From: Corynebacterium faecale
GTDB lineage: Bacteria; Actinomycetota; Actinomycetes; Mycobacteriales; Mycobacteriaceae
DNA: 64,000 nucleotides
Direction: 5' to 3'
NCBI RefSeq assembly: GCF_030408735.1
Contig: NZ_CP047204.1
Coordinates: 1,302,001-1,366,000, forward strand
Below, one piece after another: positions 24,040 through 31,034 of the stretch. Under the pieces are notes generated by a model. That model ran no database searches and was not told the DNA's origin. It saw nothing but the letters and a program-made list of their open reading frames with translations. A program made the position numbers and the translations under genes. Every line of letters starts with the position of its first letter. Position 1 is the stretch's first letter.

Positions 24040-25521
24040 ATGACTGATGTTCGTGTACGTTTCTGTCCGTCGCCAACCGGAACCCCACACGTTGGCCTGG
24101 TGCGCACCGCACTGTTCAACTGGGCATACGCCCGCCACACCGGTGGCAAACTGATCTTCCGCATCGAGGATACCGATGCGGCGCGTGACTCCGAGGAGTC
24201 CTACGCAGCACTTCTCGACGCCATGAACTGGCTCGGCCTCACCTGGGATGAGGGCGTGGAAACCGGTGGCCCACACGAGCCCTACCGCCAGTCCCAGCGC
24301 TCCGACATCTACCAGGACGTGCTGAAGAAGCTCATCGATTCAGGCGAGGTCTACCCGGCCTACTCCACCGCCGAGGAGGTGGAGGAGCGCCACAAGGCCG
24401 CTGGGCGCGACCCCAAGCTGGGCTACGACAACTACGACCGGGAGCTTAACGACGAACAGATCACCGCCTTCGAAGCCGAGGGCCGCAAACCGGTCTGGCG
24501 CCTTCGTATGCCGGACCAGGACTGGAAGTGGACTGACCTGGTCCGCGGTGAGGTGGAGTTCAAGTCCTTCACCCAGCCTGACTTCGTGGTGGCCCGCTCC
24601 AACGGACAGCCCCTATACACCCTGGTCAACCCAGTCGATGATGCACTCATGGAGATCACTCACGTGCTGCGCGGCGAGGATCTCCTGCCGTCCACCCCAC
24701 GCCAGATCGCCCTCTATGAGGCGCTCAAGCGCATCGGTGTGGCTAAGCAGACCCCGACCTTCGGCCACCTGCCGTTCGTGATGGGTGAGGGCAACAAGAA
24801 GCTGTCCAAGCGGGATCCGCAGTCTGACCTGTTCAAGCACCGCGCCAACGGCATCATCCCCGAGGGCATGCTCAATTACCTTGGGCTTCTCGGCTGGTCA
24901 CTGTCCGCGGATCAGGACATCTTCACCGTGGATGAGTTCATCGCCAACTTCGATATCGCCGATGTGCTGGGTAATCCGGCACGCTTTGATCAGAAGAAGC
25001 TCGAGGCGATCAACGCCGATCACATCCGCATGCTGGACCCCCAGGTGTTTGAGCAGCGTCTGCGTGCGCACCTCACCGAGTTCACTGACTTCCCGGAGGA
25101 CTACCCGGCGGATAAGTTCACCATCGTCGCGGAGCTGGTCCAGACCCGAATCAAGACCCTCGGCGAAGCCTACGGTCTGATCAAGTTCCTGGTCACCTCT
25201 GATGAGGATCTGGTGCTCGATGAGAAGGCAGCGAAGAAGAACCTCAAGGAAGCCGCCATTGAGCCCCTGGACGCCGGCATCGCCGCGTTGGAGGCCATCG
25301 ACGAGTGGACCACCCCTGCGATCGAGGCGGCCCTGACCAAGGCGCTCATCGAGGACCTCGGCCTGAAGCCACGCGTGGCCTATGGAGCCCTGCGAGTGGC
25401 CACCTCCGGTGAGGCCGTGTCCCCACCGCTGTTCGAATCCATGGAACTGTTGGGCCGCGAGTCCACCCTGACCCGTCTGCGCGCTGCCCGCGCAGTCACC
25501 CCGTACCAGGCTGCGGAATAG
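24040..25521 (+). CDS. gltX: glutamyl-tRNA synthetase (493 aa)
   Basis: Class I aminoacyl-tRNA synthetase that charges tRNA-Glu and, in organisms lacking GlnRS, also tRNA-Gln for later amidation. The N-terminal Rossmann fold starts [20 protein letters not shown], where PHVGL is the HIGH motif, followed by [16 protein letters not shown]. The KMSKS-type loop is [12 protein letters not shown] near residue 255. The C-terminal anticodon-binding helical domain is complete, and the length is typical. tRNA-Glu and tRNA-Gln genes lie about 1 kb downstream. A bidirectional hairpin terminator follows. Confidence 0.98.
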   Translation: MTDVRVRFCPSPTGTPHVGLVRTALFNWAYARHTGGKLIFRIEDTDAARDSEESYAALLDAMNWLGLTWDEGVETGGPHEPYRQSQRSDIYQDVLKKLIDSGEVYPAYSTAEEVEERHKAAGRDPKLGYDNYDRELNDEQITAFEAEGRKPVWRLRMPDQDWKWTDLVRGEVEFKSFTQPDFVVARSNGQPLYTLVNPVDDALMEITHVLRGEDLLPSTPRQIALYEALKRIGVAKQTPTFGHLPFVMGEGNKKLSKRDPQSDLFKHRANGIIPEGMLNYLGLLGWSLSADQDIFTVDEFIANFDIADVLGNPARFDQKKLEAINADHIRMLDPQVFEQRLRAHLTEFTDFPEDYPADKFTIVAELVQTRIKTLGEAYGLIKFLVTSDEDLVLDEKAAKKNLKEAAIEPLDAGIAALEAIDEWTTPAIEAALTKALIEDLGLKPRVAYGALRVATSGEAVSPPLFESMELLGRESTLTRLRAARAVTPYQAAE

Positions 25522-25529
25522 TTGGAAGT

Positions 25530-25566
25530 AAAAAGCGGGCCGGAGAACACTCCGGCCCGCTTTTTC
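25530..25566. terminator. bidirectional terminator between gltX and the SRPBCC gene
   Basis: AAAAAGCGGGCCGGAG and CTCCGGCCCGCTTTTT form a perfect 16-bp stem with a 4-base loop. A- and T-runs on either side let it act for both convergent genes. Confidence 0.93.
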
Positions 25567-25579
25567 GTCGACAAGCTCT

Positions 25580-26104
25580 TTAAGCTTTTTCCACCAGCTC
25601 CTTGAGCTTGAGGTTGGAGGCCTCCTGGATCTTGCCGACGCTGGTCAGGAACGGCACGCCGGGGGAGAGGGTGCCCTCGAAGGATATCGTCTGGGTGACT
25701 TCCGTGCGGTTGTCACCCAGTGGGGTGAGTTCGATCGTGTCGCGCGCGGTGAGGATCCAGCGGGCGAGGATCTTCGCCTCCCAGGTCATCTCCCGGTTGG
25801 GTGTGAGCGTGGTGATGGTCGAACGGAAGGACGCGCGGAGATGCCTGGTTTCCGGATGCCGGGTGCGCATGCGCAGTTTGCCGCCCTCCACCAGGCCCGC
25901 CGGCGCGCTGGAGAGAATGATGTGTTCGTTCCATTCCGGTGTGCGCCCGAGATCGGTGATCATGCCCCACACGTCCTCTGCGGGCGCATCGATCTCGATG
26001 GAATGCGAGGCTGAAAGTGGCAGCGCGCGACTGACCGCCCAGGATGACAGGGCGGCCACGCCGGCCCAGAAGATCAGCGGGATGAGCAGTGCGGGAAAGG
26101 GCAT
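25580..26104 (-). CDS. SRPBCC (START-like) family protein with N-terminal membrane anchor (174 aa)
   Basis: The first 25 residues (MPFPALLIPLIFWAGVAALS) form a membrane anchor. The rest is a polyketide-cyclase/START-like helix-grip fold: HSIEIDAPAEDVWGMITDLG, then RTPEWNEHIIL, REMTWEAKILARWILTARDT and a C-terminal long helix (VGKIQEASNLKLKELVEKA). Such proteins bind hydrophobic ligands, often in lipid or envelope processes. No ligand can be named. It is convergent with gltX across the shared terminator. Confidence 0.8.
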   Translation of the reverse strand: MPFPALLIPLIFWAGVAALSSWAVSRALPLSASHSIEIDAPAEDVWGMITDLGRTPEWNEHIILSSAPAGLVEGGKLRMRTRHPETRHLRASFRSTITTLTPNREMTWEAKILARWILTARDTIELTPLGDNRTEVTQTISFEGTLSPGVPFLTSVGKIQEASNLKLKELVEKA

Positions 26105-26231
26105 GCGGGGAAGGATCCTTCCGGTGAGGCGTGGGCGATGGCCCTGTAGATGGTCGTATTCCCATGATAGCGGTGCCCGTTGCCTGGGAGGGGCTGAATG
26201 GGCCCAGATTTTAGGTGTTCTACCTGCGGGT

Positions 26232-26261
26232 TTGCGGGTTGGTGATGATTCTGGCTATAGT
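26232..26261 (+). promoter_or_regulatory. promoter of the first tRNA-Gln/tRNA-Glu pair
   Basis: TTGCGG (26232-26237) and TATAGT (26256-26261) are spaced by 18 bases, about 65 bases upstream of the tRNA-Gln gene. The TATAGTATTC sequence recurs upstream of the second pair. Confidence 0.6.
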
Positions 26262-26326
26262 ATTCATCTGTTGCACGGAGTTGAAAGCGCCACCTGGTTG
26301 TGGCTGTGGAAAATGATGTCAATGAT

Positions 26327-26398
26327 TGGCCTATGGTGTAATTGGCAACACAAGGGTTTCTGGTACCCTCATTCTAGGTTCGAGTCCTGGTAGGCCAG
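26327..26398 (+). tRNA. tRNA-Gln(CTG), copy 1
   Basis: The 72-base cloverleaf has acceptor arms TGGCCTA/TAGGCCA, anticodon stem AGGGT/ACCCT with loop TTCTGGT (anticodon CTG), and a T-arm around GGTTCGAGTCC. The CCA end is not encoded. It is identical to the copy at 28404. Confidence 0.93.
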
Positions 26399-26439
26399 CT
26401 GCGATCAGCTGGAAGTTTTTCTTTGATCGTGTTCCTCAT

Positions 26440-26512
26440 GCCCCGTTCGTCTAGAGGCCTAGGACGCCGCCCTCTCACGGCGGTAACACGGGTTCGAATC
26501 CCGTACGGGGTA
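26440..26512 (+). tRNA. tRNA-Glu(CTC), copy 1
   Basis: The 73-base cloverleaf has acceptor GCCCCGT/ACGGGGT, anticodon stem CCGCC/GGCGG with loop CTCTCAC (anticodon CTC), and T-arm CGGGTTCGAATCCCG. It is identical to the copies at 27340 and 28517. Confidence 0.94.
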
Positions 26513-26519
26513 CAACAAT

Positions 26520-26563
26520 AAAAAGCACCGATTCTCAGTGAAAATTGAGGGTCGGTGCTTTTT
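26520..26563 (+). terminator. terminator after tRNA-Glu copy 1
   Basis: AAAAAGCACCGA and TCGGTGCTTTTT form a 12-bp stem with a T-run, 8 bases after the tRNA. Confidence 0.88.
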
Positions 26564-27339
26564 GTGATGCTCGATACATCTTATTTCACCCCCAGCTAGG
26601 ACAAATGTACTGGCAGGACAAGCTGCGCATTTTCATTTAGTGGGGGTGGGCCCATCAATGCAAAATGAAGGCCATCGCGCAAAAGGCTTTACCCACTGTT
26701 GGTCCAGCGTTAGAGTCGAGTTCAACAGAGAAGTTCACAGCCGATATCTAGAAGGAACCAGCTGTCTACCAGCACAAATGGAGCCAGAAAGTTTCGGAAA
26801 GAGCGCTCTGGAGTCAATGGAACCGATCCAGCAGAGGAGAGTGTATGGCAGTAAGTGAAGATATGACGAAGTTCGGACGCAACGAAGCCGTCCTCGAAGC
26901 AGCTGGCATCGCCGTAACCATGGATTCCGAGCGCTAGGGATGCGCGAATCAGGAGCTCGCTACGACATGACACTCCGTTGCAGTCATTCGACACCCACCT
27001 TCATCACCTTCAACAACCCACACCCGGCACATTAAGCCCCTGACGGGCACAGCGGACGTAACACCGAAAACAACTGATTCGGGTTAACGAAACCTTCGCA
27101 ACGCAGCCGGAAAGCGGTGGCAGCAGGTTGAAGCCACCGGTGGACGTGAGAGAGTCGGATCAAGAACAAAACGATGATCCCTGTTAGCACGACACCCCTC
27201 CGAGAACATCCGGAGCGGGTGTCCTTATATGTGCGATGGACTTTGAATTGCCGGGATGAAGTGCAGGGACCAAAAACAGTGGCTCACCACCTGATTTGTG
27301 TGATTGAGCTGCACTGACATATAGTTTTCTGCGTACCGC
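26564..27339. other. inter-tRNA segment with degenerate sequence
   Basis: No convincing gene fills these 776 bases. The only frame with a good ribosome binding site is the 30-codon one at 26845, listed separately. A GGTGGCAGCAGGTTGAAGCC-type hairpin lies near 27117-27140. The third tRNA-Glu copy closes the segment. I read it as decayed inserted DNA between duplicated tRNA genes. Confidence 0.4.
26845..26937 (+). CDS. short frame, possible gene remnant (30 aa)
   Basis: ATG 26845 lies just behind AGAGGAGA and encodes MAVSEDMTKFGRNEAVLEAA then GIAVTMDSER before a TAG. The ribosome binding site and soluble, protein-like composition suggest the start of a once longer gene. I recognise no family. 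Confidence 0.25.
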   Translation: MAVSEDMTKFGRNEAVLEAAGIAVTMDSER

Positions 27340-27412
27340 GCCCCGTTCGTCTAGAGGCCTAGGACGCCGCCCTCTCACGGCGGTAACACGGGTTCGAATC
27401 CCGTACGGGGTA
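27340..27412 (+). tRNA. tRNA-Glu(CTC), copy 2
   Basis: Identical in sequence to the copies at 26440 and 28517, but without the accompanying tRNA-Gln and upstream spacer. The bases before it (TTCTGCGTACC) differ from the shared block. Confidence 0.94.
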
Positions 27413-27419
27413 CAACATC

Positions 27420-27464
27420 AAGCGAGGCAATTGACATCGGAAATGTCAGTTGCCTTGCTTTTTA
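27420..27464 (+). terminator. terminator after tRNA-Glu copy 2
   Basis: AAGCGAGGCAA...TGACAT pairs with ATGTCA...TTGCCTTGCTT, with small mismatches, followed by TTTTT. Confidence 0.75.
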
Positions 27465-27494
27465 TCTTGCGCCGTGCGCCTCAGGGGAGGGCGA

Positions 27495-27563
27495 CGTGCA
27501 TAACGTCACAAGATTAGGTGGAAATAGTGCCCTTGTGCTGGAATTCTTGTGACGTTATGCACG
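27495..27563. repeat. palindromic element, family B copy 1
   Basis: The 19-base arm CGTGCATAACGTCACAAGA (27495-27513) is perfectly mirrored at 27545-27563. The same 19-base arms, with an unrelated loop, occur at 56563-56631. It lies between the tRNA-Glu terminator and the stop of the convergent 27586 gene. Confidence 0.88.
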
Positions 27564-27585
27564 GAGACCCACTTATCAAACGGGC

Positions 27586-28215
27586 CTAAGAGTTTCTCGG
27601 CACGCGCAGTAGCTTGGTCAGGCGGGAAAAATTCTCTGGATAGGCATTGCTGCCCCGACTACTGAAGGATTCGTCTCCGTCGGAAAAATAGATAGTGAGA
27701 CTCCAGCTCTCACCATCCATAACTGCGTAGTCATCGTAGGATTTCCTCCATGCACTAAGGTTTAGTCTCTTCAGACCAGCCATGAACTCGTCTTGCGGCA
27801 TCCGCCTCTCCACAGGTGCGGCGAATAATTCAAGATCGCCATCCCCGGTGTCCTCCACAACGAAGTAGGCGGATCCGTCGTGGAATGTCACTGTGCTGGA
27901 TTGTTCACCGCCGAAGAATCCGCCGACAGTGAATTCGATTCTGCTGGCTGAAAGGATCCCACGGTTGATTTCACGCCGCTTCTTCTCACCCGCAGCCGGA
28001 TCATAGACGCCGCCCAGCTGGACGATCATCTCTTCCATTCTGGTCAGTAGGGTTTCCAGCTCAGAATCATCTTCCAAATACAACAGATGTCGGCGCGAAT
28101 TCCGGCCCTTCATCTCATAGGTGAGTTCTTCAGCGATGTCCTGCGCCTCAGCCAGGTACCGGCTCTTGAAGTCATCGACTGTGTGCTTAAGGCGCCATGT
28201 CGTTTCGTCATGCAT
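27586..28215 (-). CDS. hypothetical protein inside the tRNA island (209 aa)
   Basis: ATG 28215 follows AGGAAG on the minus strand. The first half is helical and charged (DDFKSRYLAEAQDIAEELTY, then SELETLLTRMEEMIVQLGG). The second half looks like a beta-sandwich or SMI1/immunity-like layer (SRIEFTVGGFFGGEQSSTVT, MDGESWSLTIYFSDGDESFS) ending in NAYPENFSRLTKLLRVPRN. The closing WSLTIYFSDG...G.N.YP..F..L pattern is one I associate loosely with small uncharacterised, immunity-like bacterial proteins. No partner toxin is visible. It is bracketed by tRNA duplicates and a palindromic element, so it was probably acquired with the island. Confidence 0.65.
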   Translation of the reverse strand: MHDETTWRLKHTVDDFKSRYLAEAQDIAEELTYEMKGRNSRRHLLYLEDDSELETLLTRMEEMIVQLGGVYDPAAGEKKRREINRGILSASRIEFTVGGFFGGEQSSTVTFHDGSAYFVVEDTGDGDLELFAAPVERRMPQDEFMAGLKRLNLSAWRKSYDDYAVMDGESWSLTIYFSDGDESFSSRGSNAYPENFSRLTKLLRVPRNS

Positions 28216-28324
28216 ATCTGAATCTTCCTATGTCATCGTCGGAGTGGTGTTGATATGTAACCGGATTATTATACTTTCCAGCCCATCGCCGCGGTGCCTT
28301 CCCAGACGAAAACCTCATCGCGAT

Positions 28325-28354
28325 TTGGTCTAATCACAGCGCTGTGGTTATAGT
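28325..28354 (+). promoter_or_regulatory. promoter of the second tRNA-Gln/tRNA-Glu pair
   Basis: TTGGTC (28325-28330) and TATAGT (28349-28354) are spaced by 18 bases; TATAGTATTC is shared with the promoter of copy 1. Confidence 0.55.
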
Positions 28355-28403
28355 ATTCTTCGTTAACAGCGCAGCTCATTGAGCTTAAGCGCAGGTTAAT
28401 GAT

Positions 28404-28475
28404 TGGCCTATGGTGTAATTGGCAACACAAGGGTTTCTGGTACCCTCATTCTAGGTTCGAGTCCTGGTAGGCCAG
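28404..28475 (+). tRNA. tRNA-Gln(CTG), copy 2
   Basis: Identical to the copy at 26327, with anticodon loop TTCTGGT. It lies within a 195-bp block (28398-28592) that is a perfect duplicate of 26321-26515. Confidence 0.93.
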
Positions 28476-28516
28476 CTGCGATCAGCTGGAAGTTTTTCTT
28501 TGATCGTGTTCCTCAT

Positions 28517-28589
28517 GCCCCGTTCGTCTAGAGGCCTAGGACGCCGCCCTCTCACGGCGGTAACACGGGTTCGAATCCCGTACGGGGTA
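28517..28589 (+). tRNA. tRNA-Glu(CTC), copy 3
   Basis: Identical to the copies at 26440 and 27340. The 41-base spacer to the upstream tRNA-Gln is also identical to that in copy 1. Confidence 0.94.
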
Positions 28590-28595
28590 CAAAAG

Positions 28596-28640
28596 AAGCA
28601 CCGGCAGACACTGAAATTTAAGTGTCTGCCGGTGCTTTTC
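28596..28640. terminator. terminator after tRNA-Glu copy 3, possibly bidirectional
   Basis: AAGCACCGGCAGACACT and AGTGTCTGCCGGTGCTT form a perfect 17-bp stem, followed by TTTT on the plus strand. It may also serve the convergent transporter gene. Confidence 0.9.
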
Positions 28641-28661
28641 GTTGCCCCTTAACCCTGAATG

Positions 28662-29939
28662 TCAGATGCCGAATCGTCGCCACAGTGGGTCGGGCGAGGT
28701 CCGTTTCATCAGGGTGATGGCGCGTAGCAGCCAGGCCAGGCAGAAGGCCACCAGAACAAAGATCACAAGGAAGGTGGCCTGGTCCAGGCCGGTTGCGTTT
28801 TTCACGCCGGCGAAGAGGGGAGGAAGGAAGGCGCCGCCCAGGCCGCCGAACATTCCCACCAGCCCGCCGACGGATCCCACGTTGCCGGGGAAGTAGTCGG
28901 GAATGTACTTGAACACCGAGGCCTTTCCGATACCCATTCCCACACCCAAGGCGAAGAGGAACAGGGTGAACACCACGATGTTGATGGTGATTGGAAGGGC
29001 GAGGATGCCACTGGCGATCAGCATGACAACCAGTGCGAACACCGTTGTCTGACGTGCGCCGAAGCGGTCTGACAGTGATCCTCCCACCGGGCGCATGAGT
29101 GAGGCGGGAAAGATGAACAGTGCTGTCAGGAGTGCCGCGGTGGATGTGGAGATGCCGTACATGTCGATGTAGTACTTGGGCATCCAGGAGGACAGGGCCA
29201 CGTAGGCGCCGAAGACTGCCACGTAGTAGAGGCTGAAACGCCACACCCGGCCTTCTTTCAGCGGTTCGAGCATCTCGGAGAGCTTGCGGCCCTGGCCGGG
29301 TCGTTTATCCTGCGACGGTGTGAGGAACCACAGCAGCACCGCCGTGATCAGCAATGCCCCCGCGTAGATCACCGGGATCAGGCGCCAGCCACCTTCGATC
29401 ACACCGCCGAAGTAGAGGGAACCTGTGGTGGCGGCGATCAGGACCGGGCCGATGAACTTGGTCACGGAGGCACCGACGTTGCCGGCTCCGAAGACGCCCA
29501 TCGCAAAACCATTGCGCTTATTACTGAACCAGGCAGCCACCCAGGGGGTTCCCACGGAGAAGGAGTTGCCGGCAAGTCCCACAGCGAAGGCTAGGCCCAG
29601 CAGCATGGAGTAGGAGTCTGCCAGTGAGACGAGGAAACTGAAGATGGCGGACAGTACCAACAGGACGGTCATCACGATGCGTCCGCCGATGCGGTCTGTG
29701 ATGATTCCCGCCGGTAGGCGCCACAATGAGCCGTTGAGGATGGCTACCGAGCTGATGAGGGAGAGCTGGACATCGGTGAGTCCGAATTCCTCCTGGATGG
29801 AGATGCCCAGCACGCCGAACATCATCCATGCGGCGAACATCAGGGTGAAGCCGAGGGTGGCCATCGTCAGTACCCGATAGGCACCGGGCGCCTCAGAAAC
29901 CGGGTGAGTGGATGTGCGGGTGTCACGGGTGTCGGTCAT
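28662..29939 (-). CDS. NarK/NNP-type MFS nitrate/nitrite transporter (425 aa)
   Basis: ATG 29939 follows GGAGGAG. Twelve membrane segments are apparent. The NNP signature region FAVGLAGNSFSVGTPWVAAW, then GFAMGVFGAGNVGASVT, is that of nitrate/nitrite transporters, and a second glycine-rich signature (GVGMGIGKASVFKYIPDYFP, NVGSVGGLVGMFGGLGGAFLP) occupies segment 11. Conserved Arg residues for anion binding (GSLWRLPAG, SLMRPVGG) are present. No nitrate reductase genes are adjacent, so it may feed assimilation elsewhere or carry another anion. It is divergent from the SbnA-like gene. Confidence 0.88.
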   Translation of the reverse strand: MTDTRDTRTSTHPVSEAPGAYRVLTMATLGFTLMFAAWMMFGVLGISIQEEFGLTDVQLSLISSVAILNGSLWRLPAGIITDRIGGRIVMTVLLVLSAIFSFLVSLADSYSMLLGLAFAVGLAGNSFSVGTPWVAAWFSNKRNGFAMGVFGAGNVGASVTKFIGPVLIAATTGSLYFGGVIEGGWRLIPVIYAGALLITAVLLWFLTPSQDKRPGQGRKLSEMLEPLKEGRVWRFSLYYVAVFGAYVALSSWMPKYYIDMYGISTSTAALLTALFIFPASLMRPVGGSLSDRFGARQTTVFALVVMLIASGILALPITINIVVFTLFLFALGVGMGIGKASVFKYIPDYFPGNVGSVGGLVGMFGGLGGAFLPPLFAGVKNATGLDQATFLVIFVLVAFCLAWLLRAITLMKRTSPDPLWRRFGI

Positions 29940-30076
29940 GGAACTCCTCCAACAAGGGGCGCAATGTCAGGTCTATCTTATCCCAGGTTTATAGCCTTAT
30001 TCTTATACTGCATAAATAAATGCTTCTTAATGGTTGTTCGTCGCAAAGCAGACCGACGCACCACCGGACTTATACG

Positions 30077-30089
30077 TATGATCGCATGC
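30077..30089 (+). promoter_or_regulatory. -10 box (TATGAT) for leaderless SbnA-like start
   Basis: TATGAT at 30077-30082 lies 7 bases before ATG 30090. This argues against the in-frame ATG at 30078, which overlaps the box. Confidence 0.5.
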
Positions 30090-31034
30090 ATGAACGCGAC
30101 ACCAGGTCCAACGATTGCCGATACTATCGGCAACACCCCGCTTGTGCGTCTGGACCGGCTCACCAAGGGCTGGGACTTCTCGCTCTGGGCGAAACTCGAG
30201 TACTTCAACCCGGGTGGTAGCGCTAAAGACCGCACCGCTCACGCCATGGTGGCGGCCAGCAATCTGAAGCCCGGTGACACCGTGGTGGAATCAAGTTCCG
30301 GCAACCTGGGCATCGCGCTGGCCCGTGAAGCCGTGCTCGGTGACTGGACGTTCCACTGCGTGGTGGATCCCCGGGCCAACCGTGCCACCATCATCCACAT
30401 GGAGGCTCTCGGCGCGGTGGTCCACCGGATCACCGAGCCCGACCCTGAGACCGGTGACTGGCTGGTGGCCCGTCGCGCGCGGGTGGCGCAGCTGCAACAG
30501 GAGATGCCGGAGGCGATCTGTCTGGATCAGTATTCCAACACTGAGGCCTTCCGTGCGCACCAGGAGGGCACGATGGCCGAGATTGTGCAGCAGCTCGGCC
30601 ACGCGCCTGATCACCTGCTGGTGGCGGTGAGCACCACCGGCACCGTCGGCGGCTGCCTCCGTTATATTGAGAAAAACGGCCTTTCCACGCAGGTCACGGC
30701 GGTGGATGCCCTGGGGTCTGTGCTTTTCGACGGACACCCCGGCCCCCGCCATCTTCCCGGCTTTGGAGCCGGCATGGTTCCCAAGTTGTCCACGCAGATC
30801 AAGCCGCACCGGGTGCTGCGTGTCAATGACCGAGATTCTGTCATGGGCGCCCGCAAGCTGGTTCGAACCGAGACGATTCTCCCGGGGGCATCCGGCGGAG
30901 CGGTGATCGCCGCTGTGGATATGCTGAAGGATACGTTTGAGCCGGGTAGTGATGTCGTGGTGATCCTGCATGACAGCGGAACCAGATATATCGACACGAT
31001 CTACAACGACGACTGGGTGGAGGAAAATCTGTGA
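30090..31034 (+). CDS. SbnA/cysteine-synthase-like PLP enzyme (314 aa)
   Basis: ATG 30090 gives MNATPGPTIADTIGNTPLVR. It is a fold-type II PLP enzyme of the cysteine synthase group: the PLP lysine is in EYFNPGGSAKDRTAHAM, the substrate loop in VVESSSGNLGIALAREA, and a phosphate-binding glycine loop in VAVSTTGTVGGCLRYIE. SSSGNLG in place of the TSGNTG of ordinary O-acetylserine sulfhydrylases is the SbnA/2,3-diaminopropionate-type signature. SbnA joins O-phosphoserine and glutamate in staphyloferrin B synthesis. The exact substrates here are unknown. Its TGA overlaps the GTG of the next gene, an FAD/PLP fusion, so the two form a coupled unit. Confidence 0.82.
   Translation: MNATPGPTIADTIGNTPLVRLDRLTKGWDFSLWAKLEYFNPGGSAKDRTAHAMVAASNLKPGDTVVESSSGNLGIALAREAVLGDWTFHCVVDPRANRATIIHMEALGAVVHRITEPDPETGDWLVARRARVAQLQQEMPEAICLDQYSNTEAFRAHQEGTMAEIVQQLGHAPDHLLVAVSTTGTVGGCLRYIEKNGLSTQVTAVDALGSVLFDGHPGPRHLPGFGAGMVPKLSTQIKPHRVLRVNDRDSVMGARKLVRTETILPGASGGAVIAAVDMLKDTFEPGSDVVVILHDSGTRYIDTIYNDDWVEENL

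Noticed and set aside
26640..26858. 72-codon plus-strand frame between the tRNA genes
   Set aside because: No ribosome binding site and no similarity to any family I know; it overlaps the better-supported short frame at 26845.
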